The translations under genes were made by a program, and so were the position numbers. The notes below the pieces were generated by a model. It ran no database searches. It was not told where the DNA came from and saw only the letters and a program-made list of their open reading frames with translations. 64,000 nt of DNA from Maribacter sp. GTDB taxonomy: Bacteria > Bacteroidota > Bacteroidia > Flavobacteriales > Flavobacteriaceae. The DNA lies in assembly GCA_024643345.1 (NCBI GenBank), contig JAHENB010000001.1, forward strand, positions 245,491 through 309,490. The letters are read 5' to 3'. This document shows, piece after piece, positions 45,342 through 53,170 of the stretch (the stretch's first letter is position 1; each line of letters opens with the position of its first letter).

Positions 45342-48122
45342 TTAAACCAATTTTTCCCGGAGATAACGGGCGGTAAAGGATCTTTCATGGGTTATCAGTT
45401 CTTCCGGTGTCCCATAGGCCAGTAGCTGGCCGCCATGCTCCCCACCTTCAGGCCCCAGATCTATGATATGGTCTGCGCATTTGATGAGATCGATGTTGTG
45501 TTCGATCACAACCACCGAATGGCCACTTTCGATAAGGGCATCGAACGACTTCAATAGCTTTTTGATATCATGGAAATGCAAACCAGTTGTGGGTTCGTCA
45601 AAGATGAAGAGGGCTTTATCCTTTGTGCTTCCCTTTACCAGGAACGATGCAAGTTTTATGCGTTGTGCTTCCCCACCGGAGAGGGTAGAAGAGGATTGGC
45701 CCAAGGTAACGTAGCCCAGACCTACATCTTGAAGCGGCTTCAACTTGTTCACGATTTTGTTTTGTTTGTGTTTTTCAAAGAATGCAATGGCATTGTCGAT
45801 GGTCATATTGAGGAGGTCGTCGATGGAGGCCTCTTCGAATTTCACTTCGAGGACTTCTTTTTTGAATCGTTTGCCGCCGCATGTATCACATTCTAAATGC
45901 ACATCGGCCATAAATTGCATTTCCACTGTGATTTCACCTTCTCCTTTGCATTTTTCACATCGACCGCCATCGACATTAAAGGAAAAGTGTTTGGATTGAT
46001 AGCCTCGGATCTTGCTCAATTTTTGTTGGGCATAAAGATTACGGATGTCGTCGTATGCCTTGATATAGGTCACGGGATTGGAACGCGAAGAACGGCCTAT
46101 GGGATTTTGATCAACGAACTCAACATTTTTGATTGATTGATATTTTCCTTCTATAGAAGTAAATTGCCCCGTTTTTTCACCATAACCACCAACTTCTTTT
46201 TGAATGATGGGGTAGAGTAGTTTTTTGACCAAGGTACTCTTGCCGCTACCCGAAACGCCTGTAACCACCGTCAGCATGTTTAAAGGGAAGGTTACATCGA
46301 TATTCTTGAGATTGTTTTCCCTAGCGCCCAAGATGGTGATATGGTTTTTGGAAGTTCTGCGTTTTCCTGGTACTTCAATGGCCAGCGAACCGTTCAGGTA
46401 ACCTGCAGTCAGTGAGGAAGACATCAATATTTCATCAAAAGTACCATTTGCCATAACTTCGCCGCCATGGGTTCCCGCCTCAGGACCTATATCGATAATC
46501 TTATCCGCCGCCTTCATAATATCTTCATCATGTTCCACTACGATGACGGTATTGCCCAGATTTCGCAAGGCTTTCAATACGGCAATAAGATTTTCAGTGT
46601 CTTTGGGGTGGAGACCAATGCTGGGCTCGTCTAAAATATACATACTCCCCACCAAACTACTTCCAAGTGAAGTGGCTAAATTGATGCGCTGGCTTTCGCC
46701 CCCGGAGAGTGTATTCGATTTACGGTTCAAGGTGAGATATCCCAAGCCTACTTGGTTCAAAAATCCCAAGCGTGTATTGATTTCCGTCAATAAGCGTGCT
46801 GCGATTTGCCGATCATGTGCACTTAGATCCAGAAGCTGAAAAAAATGCAGGAGTTTTTCCATGGACAACTCTACCAGATCAGATATCGATTTTTCATTCA
46901 CTTTCACATAATCGGTTTCTTTTCTTAATCTTTTTCCTTTACATGCACTGCATTTGGTCTTTCCCCGATATCGGGATAACATCACCCTATTTTGTATCTT
47001 ATAGCTTTTTTCCTCTAACATGCCAAAGAATTTTTCCAATCCAACAAAGTGGTCATTGCCACGCCAAACCAGCTGTTGCTGTTGTTCCGTAAGTTGAAAC
47101 CAGGGTTTGTGTATTGGAAAATCAAAAAGATAGGCACTGTTCACCAACTGGTCGCGGTACCAGCCCATGCTTTCGCCCCGCCATGGAAAAATGGCATTTT
47201 CATAGACCGAGAGCGCGGTATTGGGTATCACAAGTGCTTCGTCAATTCCGATTACATCCCCGTATCCTTCGCATTTGGTACAGGCACCATAGGGATTGTT
47301 GAAACTGAATAGGTGCACGTTCGGCTCTAAAAAAGACATTCCGTCCAATTCGAAATTATTGCTGAAGACCGTTTGCTTTTTGGTTTCCAGGGCCTCAATG
47401 AGGCATTGGCCCTTTCCTTCAAAAAAAGCCGTATCCACGGCATTGGCCAATCTATTGAAGAAGTCTTCATCATCCTGTACTATGATACGATCAATGACCA
47501 AATAAAAATCGCGGCCAATATTCTTTGGCGCAGCATCGATGCGGATTACTTCTCCATTATACTGGATACGCGCATATCCTTGTTTAGAAAATAGTTGTAG
47601 TGTTTTAAGGCTATCCCTGTTCTCATCGACCTTGATAGGGGCCAGAAGCAATAGTTTGGCACCTTCGTCATAGGTTCTTACGTGATTGATCACATCGGTC
47701 ACCGTGTGCTTTTTTACCACCTGCCCTGAAATGGGCGAAATGGTCTTTCCAATTCTGGCATAAAGGAGTTTTAGGTAATCATAAATTTCGGTAGTGGTAC
47801 CTACGGTGGAACGGGGGTTGGTGGAATTGACCTTTTGTTCAATGGCTATGGCAGGGGCAATCCCTTTGATGTAGTCGACCTTCGGTTTATCTAGCTTGCC
47901 CAAAAATTGTCTTGCATAGGAGGAAAGACTCTCGACATATCGTCTCTGTCCCTCTGCATACAGCGTATCGAATGCCAAACTTGATTTGCCGGAGCCCGAA
48001 AGACCAGTGATCACTACCAACTTATTTCTGGGGATAACCACGTCAATATTCTTGAGATTGTGTAGTTTGGCCCCTTTGATGATGATGTTTTCCTTCGGGT
48101 TTACTTCCAGTATCGTTGCCAT
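45342..48122 (-). CDS. uvrA: UvrABC excinuclease subunit A
   Basis: 926 aa nucleotide-excision-repair damage sensor. Two ABC ATPase halves: Walker A GLSGSGKSS (about 38-46) and GVSGSGKST, signatures LSGGESQRINLA and LSGGEAQRIKLA, Walker B motifs ending YILDEPSIGLHP and FIFDEPTTGLHF. The zinc modules are visible as CTKCEG, CSACKGKRL and CEKCKGEG/CDTCGGKRF. Homodimer, loads UvrB on damaged DNA. Gene start at ATG 48122 with a -7 element 17 nt upstream. Divergent from the sigma-factor gene. Confidence 0.97.
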   Translation of the reverse strand: MATILEVNPKENIIIKGAKLHNLKNIDVVIPRNKLVVITGLSGSGKSSLAFDTLYAEGQRRYVESLSSYARQFLGKLDKPKVDYIKGIAPAIAIEQKVNSTNPRSTVGTTTEIYDYLKLLYARIGKTISPISGQVVKKHTVTDVINHVRTYDEGAKLLLLAPIKVDENRDSLKTLQLFSKQGYARIQYNGEVIRIDAAPKNIGRDFYLVIDRIIVQDDEDFFNRLANAVDTAFFEGKGQCLIEALETKKQTVFSNNFELDGMSFLEPNVHLFSFNNPYGACTKCEGYGDVIGIDEALVIPNTALSVYENAIFPWRGESMGWYRDQLVNSAYLFDFPIHKPWFQLTEQQQQLVWRGNDHFVGLEKFFGMLEEKSYKIQNRVMLSRYRGKTKCSACKGKRLRKETDYVKVNEKSISDLVELSMEKLLHFFQLLDLSAHDRQIAARLLTEINTRLGFLNQVGLGYLTLNRKSNTLSGGESQRINLATSLGSSLVGSMYILDEPSIGLHPKDTENLIAVLKALRNLGNTVIVVEHDEDIMKAADKIIDIGPEAGTHGGEVMANGTFDEILMSSSLTAGYLNGSLAIEVPGKRRTSKNHITILGARENNLKNIDVTFPLNMLTVVTGVSGSGKSTLVKKLLYPIIQKEVGGYGEKTGQFTSIEGKYQSIKNVEFVDQNPIGRSSRSNPVTYIKAYDDIRNLYAQQKLSKIRGYQSKHFSFNVDGGRCEKCKGEGEITVEMQFMADVHLECDTCGGKRFKKEVLEVKFEEASIDDLLNMTIDNAIAFFEKHKQNKIVNKLKPLQDVGLGYVTLGQSSSTLSGGEAQRIKLASFLVKGSTKDKALFIFDEPTTGLHFHDIKKLLKSFDALIESGHSVVVIEHNIDLIKCADHIIDLGPEGGEHGGQLLAYGTPEELITHERSFTARYLREKLV

Positions 48123-48139
48123 TTTCTTTATTCGAAATG

Positions 48140-48147
48140 CAAAGATA
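48140..48147 (-). promoter_or_regulatory. -7 element of uvrA
   Basis: Minus-strand TATCTTTG matches TAnnTTTG and lies 17 nt upstream of the uvrA ATG; the -33 position (21-nt spacing) reads ATG rather than TTG. No SOS-type box is visible. Confidence 0.55.
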
Positions 48148-48216
48148 CGATATGCACTTGTTTATCGCCATGCCTTGGTGTCCCTTCATTGAATTTTGTG
48201 TTCTTTGCTTTCAAAA

Positions 48217-48248
48217 TTGGTATTTACATTTAAATTTTTCTATATTTG
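48217..48248 (+). promoter_or_regulatory. Promoter of the first sigma-factor gene
   Basis: TTG (48217-48219), 21-nt spacer, TATATTTG (48241-48248): full housekeeping consensus. The start codon at 48370 is 121 nt further, leaving a long 5' leader that can fold a GCCTAT/ATAGGC hairpin (48318-48338). Confidence 0.75.
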
Positions 48249-48369
48249 AACTTAATTAAACGTTAAAAGCCTATCGATCAACAATTACTTTTTTAGAATT
48301 AAGAAAATTACCGTAAAGCCTATATACCCCAAATAGGCCGGCATTTTTAACCAAAAAAAAGTAATTGTT

Positions 48370-48951
48370 ATGAAAGTATTAATTGAAGATTCCCTACTGA
48401 TCTCAAACTACATCAATGGAGACGAAAGAGCTCTAGAAATCCTCATCAACAGGCACAATCAACGCATCAGTAGCTTTATTTATTCCAAGGTCAACGACCG
48501 CACCATTACCGAAGATATTTTTCAAGACACCTTTATTAAGGTAATCAGGACCCTAAAAAGGGGTACTTATAGCGAGGAAGGTAAATTTTTGCCATGGGTG
48601 ATGCGAATCGCACATAACCTCATCATTGACCATTATAGAAAGCATAGTCGTATGCCTATTTTTGAAGGCAATGATAAATTCAATATTTTTTCGGTGGTCG
48701 GGGATGATAAATTGGACATTGAAAGACAGCTGATAAAAGATCAAATTGATTCAGATCTTAATTTACTGATTGAGGAATTGCCAAAAGACCAGCGGGATGT
48801 GCTCTATATGCGAATATATAAGGATATGAGCTTTAAGGAAATATCTGAAATTACAGGGGTAAGTATCAATACGGCACTAGGTCGAATGCGCTATGCCCTT
48901 ATCAATATTAGAAAGATCATCGAGAAGCATAATATTGTTTTAACGATTTAA
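48370..48951 (+). CDS. ECF-type RNA polymerase sigma factor, copy 1
   Basis: 193 aa sigma-70 family factor. Region 2 is about residues 20-95 (ALEILINRHNQRISSFIYSK, ITEDIFQDTFIKVIRTL, WVMRIAHNLIIDHYRKH) and region 4 about 135-188 (ELPKDQRDVLYMRIYKDMSFKEISEITG, the -35 helix-turn-helix). Its leader is 121 nt. It is followed after 71 nt by a 47-residue gene and a terminator. No anti-sigma protein is nearby. A second copy with 37 differences in 193 positions lies 644 nt downstream. This divergent uvrA-sigma, then nth and bcp, order seems to recur in flavobacteria from memory. Regulon unknown. Confidence 0.9.
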   Translation: MKVLIEDSLLISNYINGDERALEILINRHNQRISSFIYSKVNDRTITEDIFQDTFIKVIRTLKRGTYSEEGKFLPWVMRIAHNLIIDHYRKHSRMPIFEGNDKFNIFSVVGDDKLDIERQLIKDQIDSDLNLLIEELPKDQRDVLYMRIYKDMSFKEISEITGVSINTALGRMRYALINIRKIIEKHNIVLTI

Positions 48952-49022
48952 TCGGCTGAAGGTCGAACAGTTTCACTATATTTATTTCGTTCCCGTTCTC
49001 CTCTTTATAAAAACGAAATGAT

Positions 49023-49166
49023 ATGGAAAACATTTACTCGAAGAACCAAAAGAAATGCAGACTTGTAACGGTTAAACCGGAAACGGTTAAATTATTGACG
49101 GATTATTCGAAATCATTGAAGATCACCAAAGCAAGGGGCATAAAGTTTGAGGGGAATCTAAACTAG
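49023..49166 (+). CDS. 47-aa basic microprotein, copy 1
   Basis: Starts MENIYSKNQKKCRLVTVKPE and ends KFEGNLN; 47 codons then TAG. Too short for routine gene finding, but strongly supported by a same-length paralogue at 50251-50394 in the same position after the second sigma gene: 22 of 47 positions identical, including the single Cys12, PET19-21, SKSL29-32 and the KFExNLN end. It is rich in Lys, with no membrane segment or signal peptide. A terminator follows 24 nt after the stop codon. Possible roles: small regulator or partner of the sigma factor. No known family recognised. Confidence 0.85.
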   Translation: MENIYSKNQKKCRLVTVKPETVKLLTDYSKSLKITKARGIKFEGNLN

Positions 49167-49190
49167 AGAGAAATTAAATATTCATTGCAG

Positions 49191-49216
49191 CCCATGGGAA
49201 ACCATGGGTTTTTTTT
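49191..49216 (+). terminator. Intrinsic terminator closing sigma module 1
   Basis: 7-bp stem CCCATGG/CCATGGG with a GNRA-type GAAA tetraloop and eight T residues (49209-49216), 24 nt after the microprotein stop. Confidence 0.9.
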
Positions 49217-49595
49217 ATACCATATTTTCCATACAATCATACACCATTTGGCCTCATCTGGCCTTTTATAATTTTAACGAACCCTGAAAGATTATTTCTG
49301 GGCCTTCCGAATCAATGCCACGGCAATATTATGTCTGCGGACTTCGCCATCAACGCAACCAACTAGGAAAAATTGTATTAAATAGAAGTGCCAAACCTAT
49401 AAAATGGCATTTCACATCAGAAACGGCAGCTTTGACAACAATGTTTTTTTCAGACAGCGGGTATTCTATAGTTTTATCTCATCATTAAGAAAGGTACCAT
49501 GGTTTTACATACGCCATCGACCTTAAAAAAGAAATCGGGACTTAAAAAGCTTTCATTTAAAGGAAGCCCCTAATCGTAACCTAAACCAAGATTGT
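49217..49595 (+). other. Long spacer upstream of the second sigma gene
   Basis: 379 nt with no convincing gene. A frame 49404-49526 (40 codons) lacks any supporting signal. No full TTG-N21-TAnnTTTG promoter is found; a TTTGGCC...TATAATTT pair (from about 49250) is only a weak match. The second module must nevertheless be transcribed from here, because module 1 ends in a strong terminator, so an unusual promoter read by an alternative sigma factor is possible. Confidence 0.5.
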
Positions 49596-50177
49596 ATGGA
49601 ATTTCAAGTTGAAGACTCAGTATTAGTGAACAACTACATCAGTGGCGATGAAAAAGCGTTGGAAATATTGATCAACCGTCACAACCAGCGAATCTCCAGT
49701 TTTATCTATTCTAAGGTATTGGATAGGGATGTCACTGAGGATATCTTCCAGGATACCTTTATTAAGGTTATAAAAACCCTTAAAAAAGGCAACTATAGTG
49801 AAGAAGGTAAGTTTTTGCCATGGGTGATGCGGATTGCCCACAACTTGATCATCGATCATTTTAGGCGTAATAAAAGAATGCCAATGTTCGAAGGCAGTGA
49901 TGACTTCAATATTTTCTCGGTAATTGGTGACGATAAGCTCAACGCCGAAAAGCAAATCATAAAAGACCAAATCGATACCGATTTAAGATTATTGATCGAG
50001 GAACTTCCAGATGACCAAAAAGAGGTTTTGCTCATGCGCATTTACAAGGATATGAGCTTTAAGGAAATTTCCGAAAATACCGGTGTAAGTATCAATACCG
50101 CGCTGGGAAGAATGCGTTACGCACTGATCAACCTCCGTAAAATTATTGAAAGACACAATATCGTTCTCACAAACTAA
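49596..50177 (+). CDS. ECF-type RNA polymerase sigma factor, copy 2
   Basis: 193 aa, ECF-type with the same region 2 (HNQRISSFIYSKVLDRDVTE, FLPWVMRIAHNLIIDHFRR) and region 4 (LPDDQKEVLLMRIYKDMSFK) layout as copy 1; 156 of 193 residues agree by hand count. Differences cluster in the first 12 residues, the region 2/4 linker and scattered surface positions, while region 4.2 is nearly identical, so both factors probably recognise similar promoters. A 47-aa gene follows 73 nt downstream, then a terminator that overlaps the end of nth on the other strand. It lacks the perfect housekeeping promoter of copy 1. Confidence 0.9.
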   Translation: MEFQVEDSVLVNNYISGDEKALEILINRHNQRISSFIYSKVLDRDVTEDIFQDTFIKVIKTLKKGNYSEEGKFLPWVMRIAHNLIIDHFRRNKRMPMFEGSDDFNIFSVIGDDKLNAEKQIIKDQIDTDLRLLIEELPDDQKEVLLMRIYKDMSFKEISENTGVSINTALGRMRYALINLRKIIERHNIVLTN

Positions 50178-50250
50178 AATATCTTATTTAGCGTAAAACA
50201 ATATTTATATGTTGGCGTCGTTATCTATGTATAACTATACGATCAACAAT

Positions 50251-50394
50251 ATGGAAAAAATTTACGCTATCCTGCAAAAAGATTGTAAACTTTATAAAGC
50301 TCGTCCGGAAACCATTAATATGTTGATGGGTTTTTCAAAATCACTCCACGTTGTGGAATATGGTGAGTTTAAGTTTGAGAACAATTTGAATTGA
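50251..50394 (+). CDS. 47-aa basic microprotein, copy 2
   Basis: Begins MEKIYAILQKDCKLYKARPE and ends KFENNLN; 47 codons. The frame is open back to 50209, but the first 14 residues have no counterpart in copy 1, so the start is placed at 50251. Conserved with copy 1: MExIY, QKxCxL, PET, SKSL and KFExNLN. Product is small, basic and soluble. Followed by the terminator at 50408-50438. The exact length match and matched position in the repeated module make this gene real with good probability. Confidence 0.82.
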   Translation: MEKIYAILQKDCKLYKARPETINMLMGFSKSLHVVEYGEFKFENNLN

Positions 50395-50407
50395 AATGAC
50401 AAAGAAT

Positions 50408-50438
50408 AAAAGCCCGTTATTTACGGGCTTTTTTTTTG
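50408..50438 (+). terminator. Intrinsic terminator closing sigma module 2
   Basis: 10-bp stem AAAAGCCCGT/ACGGGCTTTT, loop TATTT, long T-run (to about 50437). The stem overlaps the last codons of the convergent nth gene. Confidence 0.92.
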
Positions 50439-51079
50439 TAGTATTCGTTTAAGACCTTTTTCCTTCCAATCGTTTTTGTAATCACGTCTTTTTCTAAATC
50501 CCAGCCTCGGGCCGGACTATATTCCCTGCCGTACCAAATAATTTGCAAATGCAGGTCGTTCCATAGTGCTTCTGGGAAAATTCTCTTGGCGTCCCTTTCG
50601 GTTTGGACCACATTCTTACCACTAGAAAAACCCCACCGGTACATCAATCTATGTATATGTGTATCAACGGGAAAGGCAGGTATTCCGAAAGCTTGGGAAA
50701 CAACCACACTCGCTGTTTTATGGCCTACACTGGGCAGTTCCTCCAGATATTCCAACTCTGTAGGGACCTCGCCATTGTATTTTTCGATCAAGATTTGTGA
50801 AAGGCCGTATATCCCCTTGGATTTCATGGGAGAAAGGCCAACCGGCTTAATGATTTCCCGTATTTGTTCAACCGTCAATTTTACCATATCGAAAGGATTG
50901 TCGGCCTTTTCAAATAGTAGTGGCGTTATTTGATTTACCTTTACATCGGTGCTTTGGGCCGATAGCAGCACAGCTATCAGAAGGGTATAGGGGTCTTTGT
51001 GTTCCAAAGGCCTTGGGATTTCCGGATATAGTTCTTGGAGGGTTTTAATAGTAAAGGCAACACTTTCCGATTTGGTCAT
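50417..51079 (-). CDS. nth: Endonuclease III (DNA glycosylase/AP lyase), cysteine-free
   Basis: 220 aa helix-hairpin-helix glycosylase that removes oxidised pyrimidines. Catalytic Lys121 (LPSVGHKTASVVVS) and Asp139 (FPVDTHIHRL) are at the positions of E. coli Lys120 and Asp138. The normal C-terminal [4Fe-4S] ligand set C-X6-C-X2-C-X5-C is absent: the segment reads REYSPARGWDLEKDVITKTI, and no Cys occurs anywhere in the protein. The protein is therefore cluster-free. The usual length is kept. The gene is convergent with the second sigma module and divergent from bcp (54 nt). Confidence 0.9.
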   Translation of the reverse strand: MTKSESVAFTIKTLQELYPEIPRPLEHKDPYTLLIAVLLSAQSTDVKVNQITPLLFEKADNPFDMVKLTVEQIREIIKPVGLSPMKSKGIYGLSQILIEKYNGEVPTELEYLEELPSVGHKTASVVVSQAFGIPAFPVDTHIHRLMYRWGFSSGKNVVQTERDAKRIFPEALWNDLHLQIIWYGREYSPARGWDLEKDVITKTIGRKKVLNEYYKKKARK

Positions 51080-51133
51080 TATTGTTTAATTTTGAACATA
51101 AATTAATAAACATAAAATTAAAAAAAATAAGCT

Positions 51134-51586
51134 ATGCAAACTTTAAAGGTGGGCGATAAAGTGCCCCAGTTCGTCGCAAAAGACCAAGATGGCAATTCTG
51201 TTTCACTGGCCGATTATAAGGGAAAAAAACTTATCGTGTTCTTTTATCCTGCTGCCAATACTCCTGGTTGTACTGCCGAAGCCTGTAATTTAAGGGATAA
51301 TTATGCAGCTCTCCAAGCCCAAGGCTATCATTTATTGGGTGTGAGTGCCGACTCCCAAAAGAAGCAGGCCTCTTTCAAGGATAAATTCAATTTTCCATTT
51401 CCCTTATTGGCCGATGAAGACCGTTCCGTAATCGAAACCTTTGGTGTTTGGGGGCCCAAAAAATTTATGGGAAGGGAATATGATGGCATTCATCGCACCA
51501 CATTTGTTATTGATGGCGAAGGTAAAATATCAAAGGTGATAGACCAAGTGAAGACCAAGGACCATGCGGCACAACTGCTAGACTAG
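51134..51586 (+). CDS. bcp: Peroxiredoxin Bcp (thioredoxin-dependent thiol peroxidase)
   Basis: 150 aa. Peroxidatic Cys46 and resolving Cys51 in NTPGCTAEACNLRDNY (BCP/PrxQ type, alpha-helical pair), FYPAANTPGCT start of the active-site loop, and the GVWGPKKFMGREYDGIHRTTF segment typical of BCP. Reduces H2O2 and organic hydroperoxides using thioredoxin. The last stop codon (TAG, 51584-51586) lies within a CTAG palindrome that is also the stop codon of the convergent gene. Confidence 0.95.
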   Translation: MQTLKVGDKVPQFVAKDQDGNSVSLADYKGKKLIVFFYPAANTPGCTAEACNLRDNYAALQAQGYHLLGVSADSQKKQASFKDKFNFPFPLLADEDRSVIETFGVWGPKKFMGREYDGIHRTTFVIDGEGKISKVIDQVKTKDHAAQLLD

Positions 51587-53082
51587 GATTGCTTTGTTTT
51601 GTGGATGGGATAACCCTTTGTTTCTATTTTTTCCTTTTCGGGCTTTACCAATTTACGAGTGAACAAATGTTTTTCCTTGATGATTTCGGCAATGCCTTCT
51701 GGGAGCATTTCTTCCCATCCGCCTTCGCCGTTCATAATCTTCTTGAGCACATCCCTTGAAAAGATATCCATTATTTCCGGGTCATAGTCGATAATGTCCA
51801 TGACCTTGCCGTTGTATTTAAAGAACTTGTAAAGTTCTTTCATCCGAGGGTGTACCTTTACATTATTACTTGTCATGATCTGTCCAGTTTCCGCGTTTTT
51901 CATGGGATAAAGATATACCTGCAGGTCTTTAAAGAACAGTTTTCCAAATGCTTCGAGGATGCCTCCGCTCAAATGACGGTAATATTTTTCATCAAAGATA
52001 TCGACCAGGTTATTGACCCCCATGGTAAGCCCGATCTTTGCCTTGGTATAGTTATTGAAATATTCTACCAACTTATAATATTCCTGAAATTTCGAGATCA
52101 TAACGGTTTGGCCCAAGGAACACAAAAGTTCTGCTCGATCCATGAAGTCTTGTTCATCGATTTCTCCTGAAGCCCTAAGGTTGCTCAAGGTAATTTCAAA
52201 AATGATGATGGTATGGTCTGGGTCAACCGATGGATCCCTGCTAAAAATATCAAACGATTTGTGGTACATATCGGTATTCACCTTGGTCACCGGCCTAAAA
52301 CTGCCCCTTAGCGCCAAGATGTTCTTTTTATATAATTCGGCGGCAGGTAACAGGTTATTGCCATCAGGACCGAACATTACCGCATCGGTCATGTCGTTAC
52401 GGATTAACTGCAGACTCATCAGTCTATTGTCTACGTCCTTAAAATTGGGACCGGAAAAATTTACCATGTCGATCTCTATGGTATCCTTATCGATATGGTC
52501 GTATAAATACTTTAATAGTTTCCTTGGTTTGTCATATTTGTAGAACGCCCCGTAGATTAGGTTTACCCCAACGGTCCCCAGGGTTTCCTGTTGCAGTCTG
52601 GCTTCGTTCTGTTTAAAACGAATATGTAGTATGATTTCATCAAGTTCCTCCTGTTCAGGATCTAATTGATAGCGGATGCCGAGCCAACCGTGGCCTTTGT
52701 AGCGTTTTGAAAAATCGATGGTAGCCACTGTGTTCGCATAGGAGAAGAACAATCTTTCAGGGTGCTTCTTCCTGCTAATGCGCTCTTTCATGAGGCCCAT
52801 TTCATGTTCCAGCATTTTTTTCAAACGCGATTCCGTGACATAGCGCCCATCTTCCTCTACACCATATATGGCATCGCTAAAATCTTTGTCATAAGCACTC
52901 ATGGCTTTGGCTATGGTACCGGAAGCTCCGCCAGACCTAAAAAAATGCCTTGCTGTCTCCTGTCCTGCGCCAATTTCAGAAAAAGTCCCATAAATGTCCG
53001 GATTCAGATTGATTCGTAGTGTTTTTGCTTTGAGGGAAGGTATGTTTTCAAATGCGGAGTCCCTATCTAGAACTGAAGCCAT
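51583..53082 (-). CDS. Conserved uncharacterised protein, 499 aa
   Basis: Soluble protein with characteristic start LRINLNPDIYGTFSEIGAGQETARHFF, then TIAKAMSAYDKDFSDAIYG, RLFFSYANTVATIDFS, GWLGIRYQLDPE and later NFSGPNFKDVDNRLMSLQLI, IIFEITLSN. This looks like a large conserved family I recall being labelled nicotinate-nucleotide adenylyltransferase or TonB receptor in some genomes, but no HxGH nucleotidyltransferase motif, signal peptide or barrel is visible. The ATG at 53082 is used because homologues I recall start near there; the frame extends 18 codons more. It ends in the shared CTAG with bcp and diverges from the MBL gene (88 nt). Confidence 0.75.
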   Translation of the reverse strand: MASVLDRDSAFENIPSLKAKTLRINLNPDIYGTFSEIGAGQETARHFFRSGGASGTIAKAMSAYDKDFSDAIYGVEEDGRYVTESRLKKMLEHEMGLMKERISRKKHPERLFFSYANTVATIDFSKRYKGHGWLGIRYQLDPEQEELDEIILHIRFKQNEARLQQETLGTVGVNLIYGAFYKYDKPRKLLKYLYDHIDKDTIEIDMVNFSGPNFKDVDNRLMSLQLIRNDMTDAVMFGPDGNNLLPAAELYKKNILALRGSFRPVTKVNTDMYHKSFDIFSRDPSVDPDHTIIIFEITLSNLRASGEIDEQDFMDRAELLCSLGQTVMISKFQEYYKLVEYFNNYTKAKIGLTMGVNNLVDIFDEKYYRHLSGGILEAFGKLFFKDLQVYLYPMKNAETGQIMTSNNVKVHPRMKELYKFFKYNGKVMDIIDYDPEIMDIFSRDVLKKIMNGEGGWEEMLPEGIAEIIKEKHLFTRKLVKPEKEKIETKGYPIHKTKQS

Positions 53083-53170
53083 TTTATGTCTTTTTCTTTG
53101 AACAAAGTTAAGAAGTTCAGGCCATCTTTTAACCAATTATGTTATAAATTTGAATTTCATACCATTTGTT

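Noticed and set aside
49404..49526. 40-codon frame upstream of sigma copy 2
   Set aside because: No promoter, no counterpart upstream of sigma copy 1 and no terminator; it is likely chance.
51583..53082. Nicotinate-nucleotide adenylyltransferase or TonB receptor label
   Set aside because: No HxGH nucleotidyltransferase motif, signal peptide or barrel strands are present.
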